Assembly: GCA_010279815.1 (NCBI GenBank)
Contig: QEOQ01000355.1
Coordinates: 154,007-210,908 of the forward strand
DNA length: 56,902 nucleotides
Direction of reading: 5' to 3'
DNA from: Brachionus plicatilis
Taxonomy: Eukaryota; Rotifera; Eurotatoria; Ploima; Brachionidae
The notes below the pieces were generated by a model, which was not told the DNA's origin, ran no database searches, and saw nothing but the letters and a program-made list of their open reading frames with translations. Below, one piece after another: positions 12,899 to 24,931 of the stretch; the first letter of the stretch is position 1; every line of letters starts with the position of its first letter. The position numbers and the translations under genes were made by a program.

Positions 12899-13084
12899 CT
12901 AACACATTCTATCGTTAAATTTGTCAATTAATAAAAGCAAAATATTTAATACCAAAATAATATTCTCGAAAAAGTTGTCAAAATTTTGTTTGCTATACCT
13001 ATTGAGCATTTCTTTAAATCTTTCATCCAAATTATAACTTTTAACATTTGTAGATACAACCAGACCAGTACGAGCCTTTAACAT
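12899..13084 (-). other. Unassigned short open frame
   Basis: A 61-codon minus-strand frame with 'VVSTNVKSYNLDERFKEML' followed by 'SKQNFDNFFENII'. It lies upstream, on the same strand, of the open frame at 12370-12690 and could belong with it. No family recognised. No splice pair could be shown. Confidence 0.2.
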
Positions 13085-13699
13085 TTATTTAAATTTTCAC
13101 TTAACTCGTCAATCAATTTTTTTTGAAAAAGAAATGAAGTGAAAATAAAATTTGACACTTACATGCGGTTTAGAACATGCTTTTTTTTTTTTACTTAATT
13201 TTGCTATTTTAATCTTGCTAATTGTTAAAAAAAAGAGATAGCTATTTTGTACAGGCTAATTTGAATAATTTATTTTAAGCATAGCTAACATAATACGGTA
13301 GAACAACTGTATATGAAACACAAGATATTTTTTATGAAACAGCTTAAAAATAGTAAAATCTGTAAATATTTTTACATTCGGATTACTCGACTTTTGAACA
13401 AAAGAATACCTCATATTGCAAACAGCTCAAGAACCTAGAGAAAAAGATACACTTTGATCCGATGGAATATAGTACAAAGACTTTAATAATCATAATTGAT
13501 CATATATTTTTTAGATAAAAATCGTGGCTTGGTTGACTCGGTTAAATTTGTGTGCTCGCAAATAAAAATCAATATGGAACTAAAATTGGATTACTTTTAT
13601 TTTTATAAAATTTTAAATGATCTTTTGAGAGTAGACTTTTTTACTTAGTAACACTAACAAAATTTTCTTTCTTTTTTTAATTTAATTCGAATTTAATGT

Positions 13700-13764
13700 A
13701 ATTTTTTGTATTTTTGCCTATGGAGCTTTAAACTAATAAATAATAATAAATAATAATAATAATA
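13700..13764 (+). repeat. LINE-like 3' tail with (TAA)n
   Basis: GCCTATGGAGCTTTAAAC runs into TAATAAATAATAATAA. Same layout as the other microsatellite tails of the window. No attached ORF. Confidence 0.4.
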
Positions 13765-13805
13765 CAGAGTCCCAACTTGACATGCAAGTTAATAAAAAGT
13801 TTTTT

Positions 13806-13843
13806 TTTTTTGATATTTACGGTTACATCAGTAAATATCAAAA
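13806..13843. repeat. Short inverted repeat
   Basis: TTTTTGATATTTAC and GTAAATATCAAAA face each other across about 10 bases (GGTTACATCA). Further TTTTGATATGTAAGTTTTATC copies follow at about 13891. Probably the end of a small foldback element. Confidence 0.35.
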
Positions 13844-13994
13844 CTTACTTAGTAAAATATGATAATAAGTTTTACTAATGGATCAGTTTATTTTGATATG
13901 TAAGTTTTATCAAAATTTACTATTGCATATACTTAGGCTTGCAGAAGAGCCTTTGACGGAGATGATACTGATCAACAGCCAACTTCCCATTTTA

Positions 13995-14100
13995 ATTTTC
14001 TACTTAAAATTCCCCCAAGAGTATTTGAACCATGGAGCTTTTGCTGACTTCACTTTTTAAAGCGGCAGATCGAACCATTAAACCATCACTCGTAGGATGC
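13995..14100 (-). repeat. tRNA-like (SINE head) remnant
   Basis: On the minus strand GATGGTTTAATGGTTCGATC resembles a pol III A box (TGGTTTAATGG). About 55 bases later CATGGTTCAAATACT resembles a B box (GGTTCAAAT). The arms pair poorly, so this is not a working tRNA. A tRNA-derived SINE is possible; chance is not excluded. Confidence 0.3.
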
Positions 14101-14170
14101 ATTAAGAACATAAGACTGCGATGGCTCGGGCATGTACTTAGAATGAAAAAAATAAATCGACTTGAGTAGA
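14080..14170 (+). pseudogene. LINE fragment, 'RWLGHVLRM' segment
   Basis: The frame reads 'GCIKNIRLRWLGHVLRMKKINR'. RLRWLGHVxRM is a well-known motif in the C-terminal region of many non-LTR retrotransposon ORF2 proteins. The frame stops soon afterwards and nothing else of the element is recognisable. Confidence 0.55.
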
Positions 14171-15389
14171 AATCAAAAGTAGTGACCCTATGCTCCACAA
14201 GGAGTGAATAAGGAAAAGAAAAAAAAAAGAGAAGGTTAAAAAAATTAAATTTAAATTTTTTTTTGCCAAAATTTCAAACCAACAGGAGTTAAAAATTTGG
14301 ATAAAAATTTTAGTATTTTTTTTTCTCAATCTAACAATCGTTAAGACTTAGATCATTAAGGTTAATAAATTATAAACAGATAAAGCAATAAATATCTAGC
14401 AAGCTCGCTATTCAACACAACAGCAGCCATTTGAGCCAAGTATTTGAGCCAAGTAGTTGCAAAGCATAAGCCAATGCATAAATAAATAATTTGAGTTCTT
14501 TAACGTTGTTTAGATAGAATAGTGAGCTTGAGAATGGAGCTGAGATACAATCTCTACGGAGGAATCAAATTTAGGCATTAGCAATACATTTAAGAAAGCC
14601 ATTCGAGTTGTTTGCGAATGTTATCTGCTCAAGTCGAATGATGCTCCTACTCCATTGCTTAAACTAAGAGCATAATATTTGGTGCTTTTTCTGCTACCAG
14701 CCTTGGATTAGAGATAAAGAAATAAATTAATATGGTTGCGTAAGAATAGTTAAAAAAAAACTGATTCTAATGTTTTCTTAAGCAAATTAGCTTACAATTA
14801 ATCTATTGATGTGGAATATTATTTCAAGGTATTGGATTAGCTTGTTGAAAAGTGATACTTGGAAGCTTGAGATATTTTCCTGTGTGTGCTTTTTGTTGTT
14901 TGTTGGCGGATTATGCAGCAGCGTGTTAGATCTCTTATCGAGCAATTATTTCGATAAGCATTGATTCTGTGAAAGCAATTAATCATTTTTCTATTTTGCA
15001 TTCTTTGTTTAAAATTTCAATTAGGCTTGCTAATTAAAAGAAATTCATTATTCCGTCAAGGCCTCTGTAATTATATTTTATTTGGAGTGCTATTTATCTT
15101 ATGGGTGCTTCTAAGCAGTCTTAATTTCTTGTTCTATTCTGTTTGTTTATTCATTTCTCATTCATTTGTATAAATTAATCAAGAAACTCATCGATCAATT
15201 CCTAATGAAATAATTAACGACTTTTAATCTTAACTAGTCTAAATAAAAACACCATTTTTTATTTATTTATTTCTTTATCTAATCTTTATTTTTGAATTTG
15301 AATCAAACGCGTGAGCAAATTGAAGTTCATATTTAAAAAAAGGTTTTTTTTCTGAATTTTTGTCTGAAGTAAAAATTAAATATAATTTA
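14171..15389. other. Stretch without a recognisable gene
   Basis: Slightly less AT-rich than its surroundings. There is a short direct repeat (TATTTGAGCCAAG) near 14430-14455. No motif or splice structure recognised. Confidence 0.4.
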
Positions 15390-15640
15390 AAGTTTTCTTG
15401 ATGAGACAAAATTTTGATAACTGAATGTTAAAATTAAATTTGTCTTTAAAGTTTTCAAATAAAGATTTTAAAAGAATCAATTAAAGATCAATTAGAAAAA
15501 ATAAGATTTTTTTTTTTATTTTAAATATTAAACATTTAATGTTTAATTAATAAATAGAATAAAAAAATTTATTTTATCATTTTTATTGAGATTAAGTTTT
15601 GATCATGAACTTCAAGTTGCCGACCAAACGCTTTGCCCCT
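15390..15640. repeat. Diverged direct duplication, copy 1
   Basis: Contains TCAAATAAAGATTTTA, GAATCAATTAAAGATCAA and TTTTGATCATGAACTTCAA. The same landmarks recur in the same order at 16080-16330, and the last one again near 17530-17560. No coding potential. Confidence 0.5.
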
Positions 15641-16079
15641 CTAATTAAATCTACAGCTTTTTATTCAACTTGAACATTTAAACCAAAATACGGGAATTTG
15701 ATGAAAATTAAAAAAAAAAATTCCAAAATTAGCGTATTTTGAATCTAGGTGCCAATGTTATTTCACAAATATTTTTGTAGTACTTCTAATATCTATTCTA
15801 ATAAAAGGCAAATTGAAATTCATGATCAAATGTAAATTTTAATTCAAAATTTTTAGCTTTTTATTTAAATAAAAATGTATTTTTTATCAATTTTTTAATA
15901 ATAAATGACTTAACTTTATAAAAACATAACTTGTTTAATCTTTAATTATATAGATAGTATATAGAAAACTATATTTCTATTTGAAATAAAAATAAAATCT
16001 TAATCAATATTTGGAAATATTGCAATACAAAATATAACTTTGTTTCGCCGTAATATATTTTGATTAAAATTTTAAAATG

Positions 16080-16330
16080 TCATTTAAAGACAAAAGTTGA
16101 ATGCCTTAATGTAGATTTTAAATTTGCCTTTAAATTTTTCAAATAAAGATTTTAGAAGAATCAATTGAAGATCAACTCGAAAAAAAAGATAAGTTTTTTT
16201 TTAAATAAAACAATAAACATCTTATATTTGAAAATAATTAAAAAAAGCTAATTTCTTTATTTTTTTAAAGATTTCAATCTATTTAGTTTTGATCATTTGA
16301 TTATGATCATGAACTTCAAACTGCCTAAAA
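16080..16330. repeat. Diverged direct duplication, copy 2
   Basis: Landmarks TCAAATAAAGATTTTA, GAATCAATTGAAGATCAAC and GATCATGAACTTCAAAC lie about 690 bp after their counterparts in copy 1. Confidence 0.5.
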
Positions 16331-16570
16331 AAATTACATTCGTTTTTAAGAAAGAGCTACTTGGAAAGATTAGTAAAGAAAAAGTTAATATGAGTTGCTG
16401 AGAAAGGTATACAAAAAGATTTTGATAGTGTGACTATTTTTGGAAAGCAATTTAAAGTAAATTAATTTAAAAGCATTTTTATTTAAAATTAAAAGGGAAT
16501 ATATCATGATCATATGATAAAAATTTATTTAATTAAAATTTCAATAAAATTGATGAAATAAGCCTTTCAC

Positions 16571-16590
16571 TTATTATTATTATTATTATT
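16571..16590. repeat. (TTA)n microsatellite
   Basis: Six to seven TTA units after AGCCTTTCAC. Possibly another retroelement tail. The rest of 16331-17954 shows no gene. Confidence 0.5.
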
Positions 16591-17954
16591 GAGATTGAGA
16601 TAAGGCAAACATGGTTAAGAATATGTTTTATTTGGACGAATTTTTTAAATATAATTTAAAATTAATTAATTAAAATAAATTCAAGCTAAACCAAAAATCT
16701 TTTATTCGCTGTTTTATTGAAATTTTATTGAAAAATTTCAAAATATTGATTGATGCTTAATTTAAATCGAAAATTAAGATTTTCAACTTGAATTAGCCTT
16801 TTTTAGGCTTCTTGTTTATAAAAATCTATCTCAGCAAACTTGTATATTTGAAACGAAATGACTTAAAATTAAAAATAGACAGATCTATTCTAAAATTTGC
16901 AAAATAATTTAATTTTGAAAAACTTTGTTTAAAATGTAAGTTTTTAAAATACAACTTTTTGGCTTCTCAAATCTTTCATAAAGATCTTTTTATTAGTACA
17001 AGGACTGATAAATCAAGAATCATTTGACTAAAGCATACAAATCTTGTAAAATTTTTTAAAGCAAATGTCAAGAATTAAAAAAAATGGTCTTTAATTTTGT
17101 TTACTTTTCACTCTAGCTCTACTATTTTGTTTATTACAAGATGTAAATTTTTTTTTTTTAATAGAGAAATATAAATTTTTTCCTAAACAATTATATACAA
17201 TTCATATATATTTCATATATAAAATTTAAAAATGTCCCTTTTTAGTGAACACTAATAAGTTTAAATTTTTTTATTGGTTTAAAATAAAATAAAAAAATTA
17301 TTTTAGTTTGAATGAATGAATGTAAAAGTTATGAATTTGAATTTACCGAAACTGAATTATTTAAATTATTGATTGTTTTTTTAAATAAATTAGAGATCAA
17401 TCATTTTGATATTAATTTGATAATGAACCATCATTGAACATAACATGTATATTTAAATGTAGTATTTATTTCTTAAAAAATTATCAAAATCATTGGATTA
17501 ATTGGGTTTTAAAATTTTAAATGATGGTTTTGATCTTAAAATTTGGTCTGGAACTTCAATTTGCCAAAAGATAAGGAATACAATGGAAACTACAAAATCT
17601 TGGAAAAATGTAAATTTAATGAATTTTCTTTAGATTTTGAACACAAGGAAAGAAGAAAAGATAATATTATACTCAAAGAACTCAACCTAATCTTCAATAA
17701 GTTAATGTGAAGCAACGATCGATAATCTCTTGAAGTGCGTTAAGTAAACATGATAATAACAAAAATCTCAACATTTAAACGTTCATTTATCTTTTTTTTT
17801 CAAATAGAACATAATTAATCAATAAATCAATCATTTTTTTTTGGAATTTTTATTCTAATATTAAGAAGAAGCTATACATATGAAATGAAGGATGACTTGT
17901 TAGCTTGGTGAAATTCGTTTATCAATTTTTTTTTAAATCCATAATCTGTATATA

Positions 17955-18062
17955 CAATACTGCTATGGTAAGAGTATTTTTGGTAATTTTACGTAAATTT
18001 AGGCAAATTTTTAAAATTAACGTGAAAAAATTACCAAAAAGACACTTACCATTGCAGTACTG
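17955..18062. mobile_element. Short foldback element
   Basis: CAATACTGCTATGGTAAG on the left is matched by CTTACCATTGCAGTACTG on the right; the inner arms share TTTTTGGTAATTTT. About 108 bp, noncoding, MITE-like. No clean target duplication seen. Confidence 0.55.
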
Positions 18063-18156
18063 TGAGTTGAATGTTACAGCGAACTTGCAGCTAACACATT
18101 GTGGCTGTGGTGTCGCCAGCAAATAACCGAGATTTAATTTGCTCAACGTTGATTTA

Positions 18157-18363
18157 CAGTACAAATTAAAACTCACTTGTACGCATTTTGTTCTTCGACT
18201 CTTCCTCAACTCTTCCTTGACTCTTCTTTGGCCTTTCCTTTCCTCAGCTTTTCTTTTCCTTGACTATTCCTTTCTTCAACTCAGGAAAGGAAAGGAAAAG
18301 TTGAGGAAGAGTCGAGGAAAAGTTGAGGAAAAGAAATGTACAAGTTAGTTTTAAATTGTACTG
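18157..18363. mobile_element. MITE, CAGTACAA ends, TA target site
   Basis: CAGTACAAATTAAAACTCAC on the left and GTTTTAAATTGTACTG on the right, each flanked by TA. The interior is itself palindromic: CTCTTCC/CCTCAACTC pyrimidine runs are answered by GAGGAAGAGTCGAGG purine runs. No ORF. A non-autonomous Tc1/mariner-like element is the simplest reading. Confidence 0.75.
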
Positions 18364-18949
18364 TATTTTTACTTTCATATACAAATAAAAAATACATGTT
18401 TAAAAGAAACTTTAAAAAACTTTAATACTTTTTAACTTTACGCGGTCTAGATTGGTCGTTTTCCAAACACTAATTTATTTAGACTTTACAAGAATAAAAT
18501 AAAAACCTTTTAACATTAAATAAAATATGTCAAAGAATTCCTCGAAAATTTGTTCGAATTTAATACTTTACTATACTCTTACATTTCATCATCTATTTTT
18601 CTCTTTATTTGTACTAAGAAAAGAATTAAACGAACAATTAAATATATTTTATTTTAGTTATTTTGAGCTGTATTTTTATAATCCTTTTTGTAATTTTAAA
18701 ATTTTTTTCTTCTTTTCATCGCCTTAATGTATTTTTATTGAAATAAATTATAGTAATAATAACTTCACCTAATTAATTCCAAGTATTAGCAACTCTATTA
18801 CTAAAGCTTTAATATCATTTTCAATTGTTTACCAATTGCTCTACCATTAAAAATTCATTCGTTCTAGGAGCTTGATGATATGCAGTTTCTTAGTTGCTAT
18901 TGAGACTTAGAGTAATATCATTTAAATTTTTTCTAAGGAATTACCAAAC

Positions 18950-19090
18950 GATAATGATCGATGGAACACAGCAACGAGAAATGTGAGGTAATGCACATTG
19001 GAGAGAACAATGTTCACAAGCTGACAGATATCTTTGAACAGAGGGATCCAGCAGTCATAATAAAAACCGAAATGAAGTGGTGTAAGCAAA
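18950..19090 (+). pseudogene. LINE fragment, 'KCEVMHIG' segment
   Basis: The frame reads 'HSNEKCEVMHIGENN', matching the (N)xxKCKVMHIGxxN segment that follows the FADD motif in CR1/Jockey-type reverse transcriptases. Only about 45 codons remain. It abuts the MULE remnant. Confidence 0.55.
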
Positions 19091-19159
19091 TAAGAACTGG
19101 CTAATAATATTAGCAACAGATGAAAATCTCAGTTTTTTAAATTTATCAATATATTTTTT

Positions 19160-19930
19160 AAGTTGTGGTGCATAGATGGAACGTTTGACATTAGCCCATT
19201 TTTGTTTAGGCAATTATTTACAATTAATGTTTTAGTTAATGAGTGTAATCTACCAGTTCTTTATGCCTTTTTGGCTGACAAAATTGAAATGATTTATACA
19301 AGACTATTTGAATTTAAAACAATCTAAAATAGACAATGAACCGGAAATTTTTTTTTGCAAATTTAAAAAAGATTGAAAATTTTAAATTCAATTGAAAACT
19401 GTTGTTAAGACCAAGTAGCTAAAACATGTGCTTCAGCTGCAAATGTTCTAGCTACTATTTAAACCAGTTGGATTCCATTTAATAAACTATTAACTAAATT
19501 AAATTGTTATTTTTATTCCTTGGCTTAAATCCCTAAAGTCCAAATTCAAGACTTAACACTGTTATAAAAGTACAAATATTAGTGGTTGCTGGTTTCGTTT
19601 GGTCTCAAATTTGTATAAACATGTTCAGTCTAATAGTCTTGTAACTGCTTATAAAAGTCAGACAGATAACAGATTCAGAAAATGCTTTTAATATCTGAAA
19701 TTTTCGGCTTTTATTCTTCCGCAGGATGTTTTCGATGGTTTTTATTTAATTAAAAAAATATCACCTTATGAATTTAATGTTTTGTTGAATTATTTTGAAA
19801 AGTTTTACATTGGTAAGCAATTAGACAAAGATGCTAGCAAGCGGGCAGTACAATTTTATCCAATAAAATATTGGAATATTAACAAAAGAATTCTTAAAGA
19901 TTAGCCCAGAACTAACAATAATATAAAAAA
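19160..19930 (+). pseudogene. MULE-type transposase remnant
   Basis: Two stretches of one decayed ORF. At 19166-19320 the frame reads 'WCIDGTFDISPFLFRQLFTI', then 'LPVLYAFLADK', which matches the MULE catalytic domain (DGTFxxxPxLFxQLYTIH...PLVYALLPNK, including the first catalytic Asp). At 19720-19925 it reads 'FNVLLNYFEKFYIGKQL', then 'FYPIKYWNI' and 'PRTNNN'. This matches the later YFExxYIG...FPIxxWN...PRTNNSVEGWH block. Stops lie between and within the pieces and the second acidic residue region is scrambled, so it is non-functional. No terminal repeats identified. Confidence 0.75.
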
Positions 19931-19959
19931 AGCTAAAAAGACTTAACCAAACAACACTG

Positions 19960-20121
19960 TCAACATGGAAGAGACGCGACCAACTAAATGAAGTTTTAGA
20001 ATCAAAAATGATTGATCTATTTAAAAACAAATTAGATATACTTTTGAAATACGTATAGTCTGGTTGATCCTGACGGATTGAACGCGGAAGCGTACCAACC
20101 ATTATTATTATTATTATTAAG
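19960..20121 (+). mobile_element. LINE end: ORF terminus plus (TTA)n tail
   Basis: The frame ends 'DLFKNKLDILLKYV*', like the FKxRLDKYW terminus of non-LTR polyproteins. It is followed by a GC-richer block (GGTTGATCCTGACGGATTG ... AAGCGTACCAACC) and ATTATTATTATT. The tail at 53680-53750 has the same end plan (AACGCAAGCC then ATTATT). It follows directly on the MULE remnant. Confidence 0.5.
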
Positions 20122-21092
20122 CTTTTAAATAAAATATTATCTTGTTCTTCTTGCAGTAAGGAGTCAAGTTTAGTGAAATCAACTTGTTATTAATTAAAAT
20201 CTCATTTCATATTTTATTAATTTACTGCCTTTCTCAAATAAAAAAGTTTAACTTTTGAATTACTTAATAAAAGTGAAAGACAGACATGTTAATATGACTC
20301 CAAATAGTCTTTTTGAGTTACCTTTTTGATGAACCTTATGTGATGCTAAAATCTTATTTAACCGCTTTAACGCTTTTGATACATCATTTATTGAAAAATT
20401 GGCTTAAAAACTTTATTTTTTAATTTTTTTATTATTGATTTTTATAAGTTTTGCAATTCAAAAAATATTATTTTTTTAAATAAATTCTGTTTAAAATTTT
20501 ATGTAGAATCTTTGTTTAGGTGGAATATAAATTTGAATTTTAAGTTTTATTCGGTTTCAATTGAAAAGCTGCATTTAATTTTAGGTTTTGAATTTTAACC
20601 ATTACTTTATTTTAGATTTGTAATATAATATGGGACAAAAGAAAGATTGTTATAACTAATTGCTTATTAATGAAAATAATACTTTATAATAATAAAAAAG
20701 AGCTGCTTATTTATTGAATCAAGATTCTTAAAAAGAATTAAGATACATTTATATATTACCAAATAAAGTAAAATGAATTTTAATAAGTTCTAGTTAATAA
20801 AATATTCAAGACATTAGCTAATTATATGACAGATTTTCATTTTTTAACTCTGTATTAAAACCCTAATTATAGAACATTTTTTAAATATTAAAAAATGTAC
20901 ACCTAAAATAGTACAATCTGTTTTCTCTATCTAATCTATACTTTCAAATGTTTAAGAAAACACTTTTGTGTCCCTCTAAGTAATCAATAATTTTATCTTG
21001 AACTTGAAGATTCAAATCAAAGATAAATACAAAAAGTCGATAAAAATACGACAATAAAAAAAAAATTTTTTTCATGAAAATTTATTTAAAAA
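20122..21092. other. Upstream region of the PYROXD2-like gene
   Basis: AT-rich, no coding remnant. It must hold the promoter of the gene at 21093, but no specific element can be named. Confidence 0.4.
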
Positions 21093-23628
21093 ATGCTAAA
21101 AAACTCTATCAAAATATCTAAAATTGACTTACATGGTCAAATATGGAGAAATTATGGCACAAATGACATCAAAAATATAAAGTCAAAATATGATGCAATT
21201 GTTATTGGTGCTGGTCACAATGGTCTAGTAGCGGCAAATTATTTGGCTAAATTTTCGCCTAAGCCCATCAAAATTTGCTTGTTGGAACAGCGTCATGTAG
21301 TTGGCGGGGCAGCAGTAACTGAGCAGATAATTCCAGGCTTTAAATTCTCTCGGGCTTCATATTTACTCAGTCTTTTTCGGCCCCAGATTATCCAAGATTT
21401 AGATCTTATGCGACATGGAATTTTAAAATTTTACACTCGCAATCCATCCTCATACACTCCACTATTACCCACCGATTCCCAATACACAAAATCTACTTCA
21501 TTAACTTTGTCTTCCAACTCAAAATTTAATTATGAACAAATTGCACAATTTTCGCCCAAAGATGCGCAAAATTTTCAAAGATACGAAATTTGGTTGAACA
21601 ATGTTTGTGAGTATCTGGAGCCCTTTATGGACAAAGCGCCACCAAGTGCACAGTTCATTAAAAATTCAAGCACTGTCACAAAATTGAGGTATTTGAAAAA
21701 ATATGTGCCAGATTTGAAAACAGCAAAATTTTTTGCTCACAATTTTGATGATTTATACCGCTTATTTAGCGAGCCTGCAGCTAATTTACTAAACGAATGG
21801 TTCGAGTCTGATGTTTTAAAGGCCACTTTGGCTACAGATTCAGTAATTGGCGCCTTCTTATCGCCATACTCGGAAGGCTCGGCCTATGTTTTACTACATC
21901 ATATAATTGGCGGTATTGATGGTCAAAAAGGTAGTTGAACCATTAAATTTAATTTTTAAAAAATTAAAAAATTTTATTTTAAATTAACTAAATAAATTTT
22001 ATTTAAAACGAATTTTATTTAAAATAAATTTTATTTAAATAAACTAAATAAAAGTTATTTAGAATTAATTTTATTTTAAATGAATTTTATTTTAAATAAA
22101 TTTTATTTAAAACGAATTTTATTTAAAATAAATTTTATTTAGAATTAATTTTATTTTAAATGAATTTTATTTAAAATGAGTTTTATTTTAAAAAAATTCG
22201 ATAATAGAATCAATTTTAGGGGATGTGAAATTCGTTTCGATTCGATCTTTTCAATTCAGAATAACTTTTTTACTATAAGAGATAATTAAGTTCTATAAAA
22301 TGCTCAATTATAAGGTAATTTACTTAATGCAGTAAAAAAGTCTGTAAAATACTCTGCAATTTTCATTATTTTGCACGCCATTAAAAAGTGTTCCAATCAA
22401 TTGTGCAAGTACATTGCAGAGTTTTTATAGACATATATTTCTGGATTAAGCAAAGTTGCTAAAACATTAAGCATTTTACAGAACTAAATTATTCTTTAAA
22501 GTAAAAAAGTTATTCAAATTTTTCTGAATTGAAACGATCGAATTGTAATGAACTTCACAATTCCTTAATTTTATTTAAAATGAATTTTATAAATTTTATT
22601 TGGGATTAATTTTATAAATTTTACTTGGGATTAATTTTATAAAATTTATTTAGAATTTTTTTTATTTAAAATAAATTTTTTCAGGTGTCTGGGCATATGT
22701 AGAGGGCGGAATGGGTTCTGTGTCTGATTGTCTGGCTAAAAATTTGGAATCATTTGGAGACCAAGTTGAAATTTATGTTTCACAAGAAGTTGATAAAATT
22801 GAATTGGAAGAAAGTGATCAAGGCTTTAGATCAAAAGGTGTTTTGCTTAAAAATGGAGCTTTTATTGAAAGTGATTGCATTCTCAGCAATTGTACGCCAA
22901 GAATAACATTTGAAAAATTTCTAAAATCTTATGATTTAGAAAAAAGTCAAGATGATCAAGTGGCTAGTTTCATAAAACGCATCAAAAATATAAATTATGA
23001 CAGTGGCACTATGAAAATAAATCTTGCAGTCAACAGACTTCCTAATTTTACAGCAAATCCAAACTTATCCCATAACAAACCAATGTCGCATCATCAATGC
23101 ACAATTCACATTAATTGTGAAAACATGCAGTTACTAGACGATGCTTTCTTAGAAGCAAAAATGTTCAACAGACCATCTGAGACACCTATGATAGAAATGG
23201 TCATTCCATCATCCCTTGATCCCACACTTGCGCCCGATGGTTCGCATGTTGTCCTCCTATTTTGTCAATATTTTCCAATTGACAGAGAAAATAATGCTCA
23301 GAGCAAGCAAAAATATGCCGAAATTGTTTTCAATTCAATTGAAAAATACGCACCAGGCTTTAAGGATTCAATAGTTGGCATAGACATTTTGGCACCATTT
23401 GACTTGGAACAAACTTTTGGCCTGAGCGGGGGAAATATATTTCATGGCGCTATGCCCTTAAGTCAATTGTTCATCAATCGGCCTGTCAGTGGATGGTCAT
23501 CGTACAAAACTCCGGTAAAAAACCTGTATCTGGCAGGAAGCGGGGCTCATCCTGGAGGCGGTGTAATGGGAGCTCCTGGAAGGCTCGCTGCTCTTGAATG
23601 TTTATCAAATATGAAAAATAAATTCTAA
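21093..23628 (+). CDS. PYROXD2: PYROXD2-like FAD oxidoreductase
   Basis: Two exons, 21093-21930 and 22685-23628, joined at GT-AG in phase 1 (codon G|GT); 593 residues against about 580 in the human family member. PYROXD2 is related to phytoene desaturases and is reported to be mitochondrial; its substrate is not well established. Seen here: the Rossmann dinucleotide motif AIVIGAGHNGLVAANYLA (GxGxxG at residues 39-44), followed by the acidic LLEQRHVVGGAA strand that holds the FAD ribose. After the intron comes VWAYVEGGMGSVSD, a family signature. The C-terminus has LYLAGSGAHPGGGVMGAPG (about residues 562-578), the second FAD-binding segment. The N-terminal 30 residues are basic and could be a mitochondrial presequence. 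The start is the first Met in frame. PARL starts 99 bp downstream. AATAAA at 23654 is a likely poly(A) signal. Confidence 0.9.
21931..22684 (+). other. PYROXD2 intron with minisatellite and MITE
   Basis: This 754-bp intron is far longer than its neighbours' introns. Both ends consist of an AT-rich minisatellite (units such as AAATAAATTTTATTT, 15-16 bp). A 346-bp foldback element at 22219-22564 splits the array. Confidence 0.75.
22219..22564. mobile_element. Foldback MITE, CTCTGCAAT family
   Basis: Imperfect terminal inverted repeats: left GGGGATGTGAAATTCGTTTC... against right ...AATGAACTTCACAATTCC, continuing inward through GATTCGATC/GATCGAATT and TCAGAATAACTTTTTTACT. The core has CTCTGCAATTTT ... 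CATTAAAAAGT ... ATTGCAGAGTTTTT. That core is shared with the hairpin at 44452-44676. No ORF. Confidence 0.7.
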
Positions 23629-23727
23629 ACTTTTGTAAATTTTATTTGATTTTAATAAATTTTTTTTTAAATTCAATTATGATGAAATATTCAGAATTTT
23701 TTCAATCATTTTTTTTTTATAAACAAA

Positions 23728-24931
23728 ATGCACTTGGGTAGAAACTTTTTTAAAACGGTTTTTAATAAAAAAATAATTTGTCAGTTCAATGGACAAAATA
23801 GAGCATTTAGACTACCTGAAAAAGGTCTTCAAAAGTCCTTGAATACACGCTCTACAATATCAACCAGTAGTTCAATTATTTTAAAGTCAGCGATTTTCAC
23901 TGCCGGAGTAAGAGAAAAAATAAATGTATAGATAATTTTTAAAATTGTTAATCTAGTTTACAGGAGCTTGTTATTCAATAGCCGTGATTGTCAACTATGA
24001 ACGTGTCAGAATGAAAAAACAAATCTCTTTTGGAGATTATCCTAAATTTTCAGAGTTAAGACAAAAAGTTACTTCATTGGGCTTCATTAAAATATCAGCC
24101 TAAAAAAAAATTATTTTAAAGATTAACAATTATTGGAATAGTTTGCCGGATGTTAAAAAAGTTGCAGCACTTATAGTTTTTGTCAACTCGTTGGTCTTTA
24201 TTGCTTGGCGAGTACCTGCTCTCCAAAATGGAATGCGCAAATATTTCCTTCTCTCACCGGCTTCTGGTATAAGTTCTCAGATGATATTTTCCACTTTCAG
24301 TCATGTGCAACTCTTTCACATATTTTTCAACATGCTTGCTTTGTATAGCTTGTCTGATTTGATTAGTAAAATATTACCAGTGGAACAATTTGCTGCTTAT
24401 TATTTGTCTAGTGGCGTTTTTGCTTCGTTTATGTCAACTTTTTTCAAAGTTCTCAGATCGAACCATCACTCAATGAGCTTAGGAGCAGTAAGATTTTTTT
24501 TTGATTTAAAAAAAAAAATTAAATAATTAATTTAAGTCAGGAGCAATTGTGAGTTGTTTTGCTCTTTCGAGTCTTGTTTTTCCCAATTCAAAGTTTTATG
24601 TTTTTCCAATACCTTTTGAAATAGAAGCCCAAACTGTATTATTAATTTTAATTATAAATTGTTTAATTAATCGAGGAATCTTTTAGTTATTCAAATTTTT
24701 GGTTGGATTTGACTTGCTTTTTTTGCTAATTGGTTCGAGAAAAATGGACCACGCAGCTCACCTTGGAGGAGCTCTTTACGGATGGTAAATTTTATAAAAT
24801 TTTTTAATAAATAAACTAAAATTAAGTTGATTTTATTAAGGTTATTTTTTTCATTCGGACCAAATTTGATTAATACTTTTCAAACTTATATAATCAAAAA
24901 ATGGAAGAGTATTAGGTCTTCTCAAAACTAA
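23728..24931 (+). CDS. PARL: PARL-type mitochondrial rhomboid protease
   Basis: Six exons: 23728-23907, 23957-24067, 24122-24487, 24537-24635, 24687-24784, 24841-24931; 314 residues (human PARL about 379). PARL is an intramembrane serine protease of the inner mitochondrial membrane that cleaves PINK1 and PGAM5, among others. Conserved blocks in order: FTAG|FTGACYSIAVIVNYE (first TM helix), LRQK|INNYWNSLPD, FIAWRVPALQ, FSTFSHVQLFHIFFNMLALYS, SLGA|SGAIVS with catalytic Ser220, and MDHAAHLGGALYGW with catalytic His277. The His is 57 residues after the Ser. The N-terminus is basic and Ser-rich, fitting a presequence. All introns are 49-56 bp. At exons 2 and 4 the acceptor that keeps the frame lies 4-7 bases upstream of another AG. 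AATAAA at 24998 may be its poly(A) signal. Confidence 0.9.
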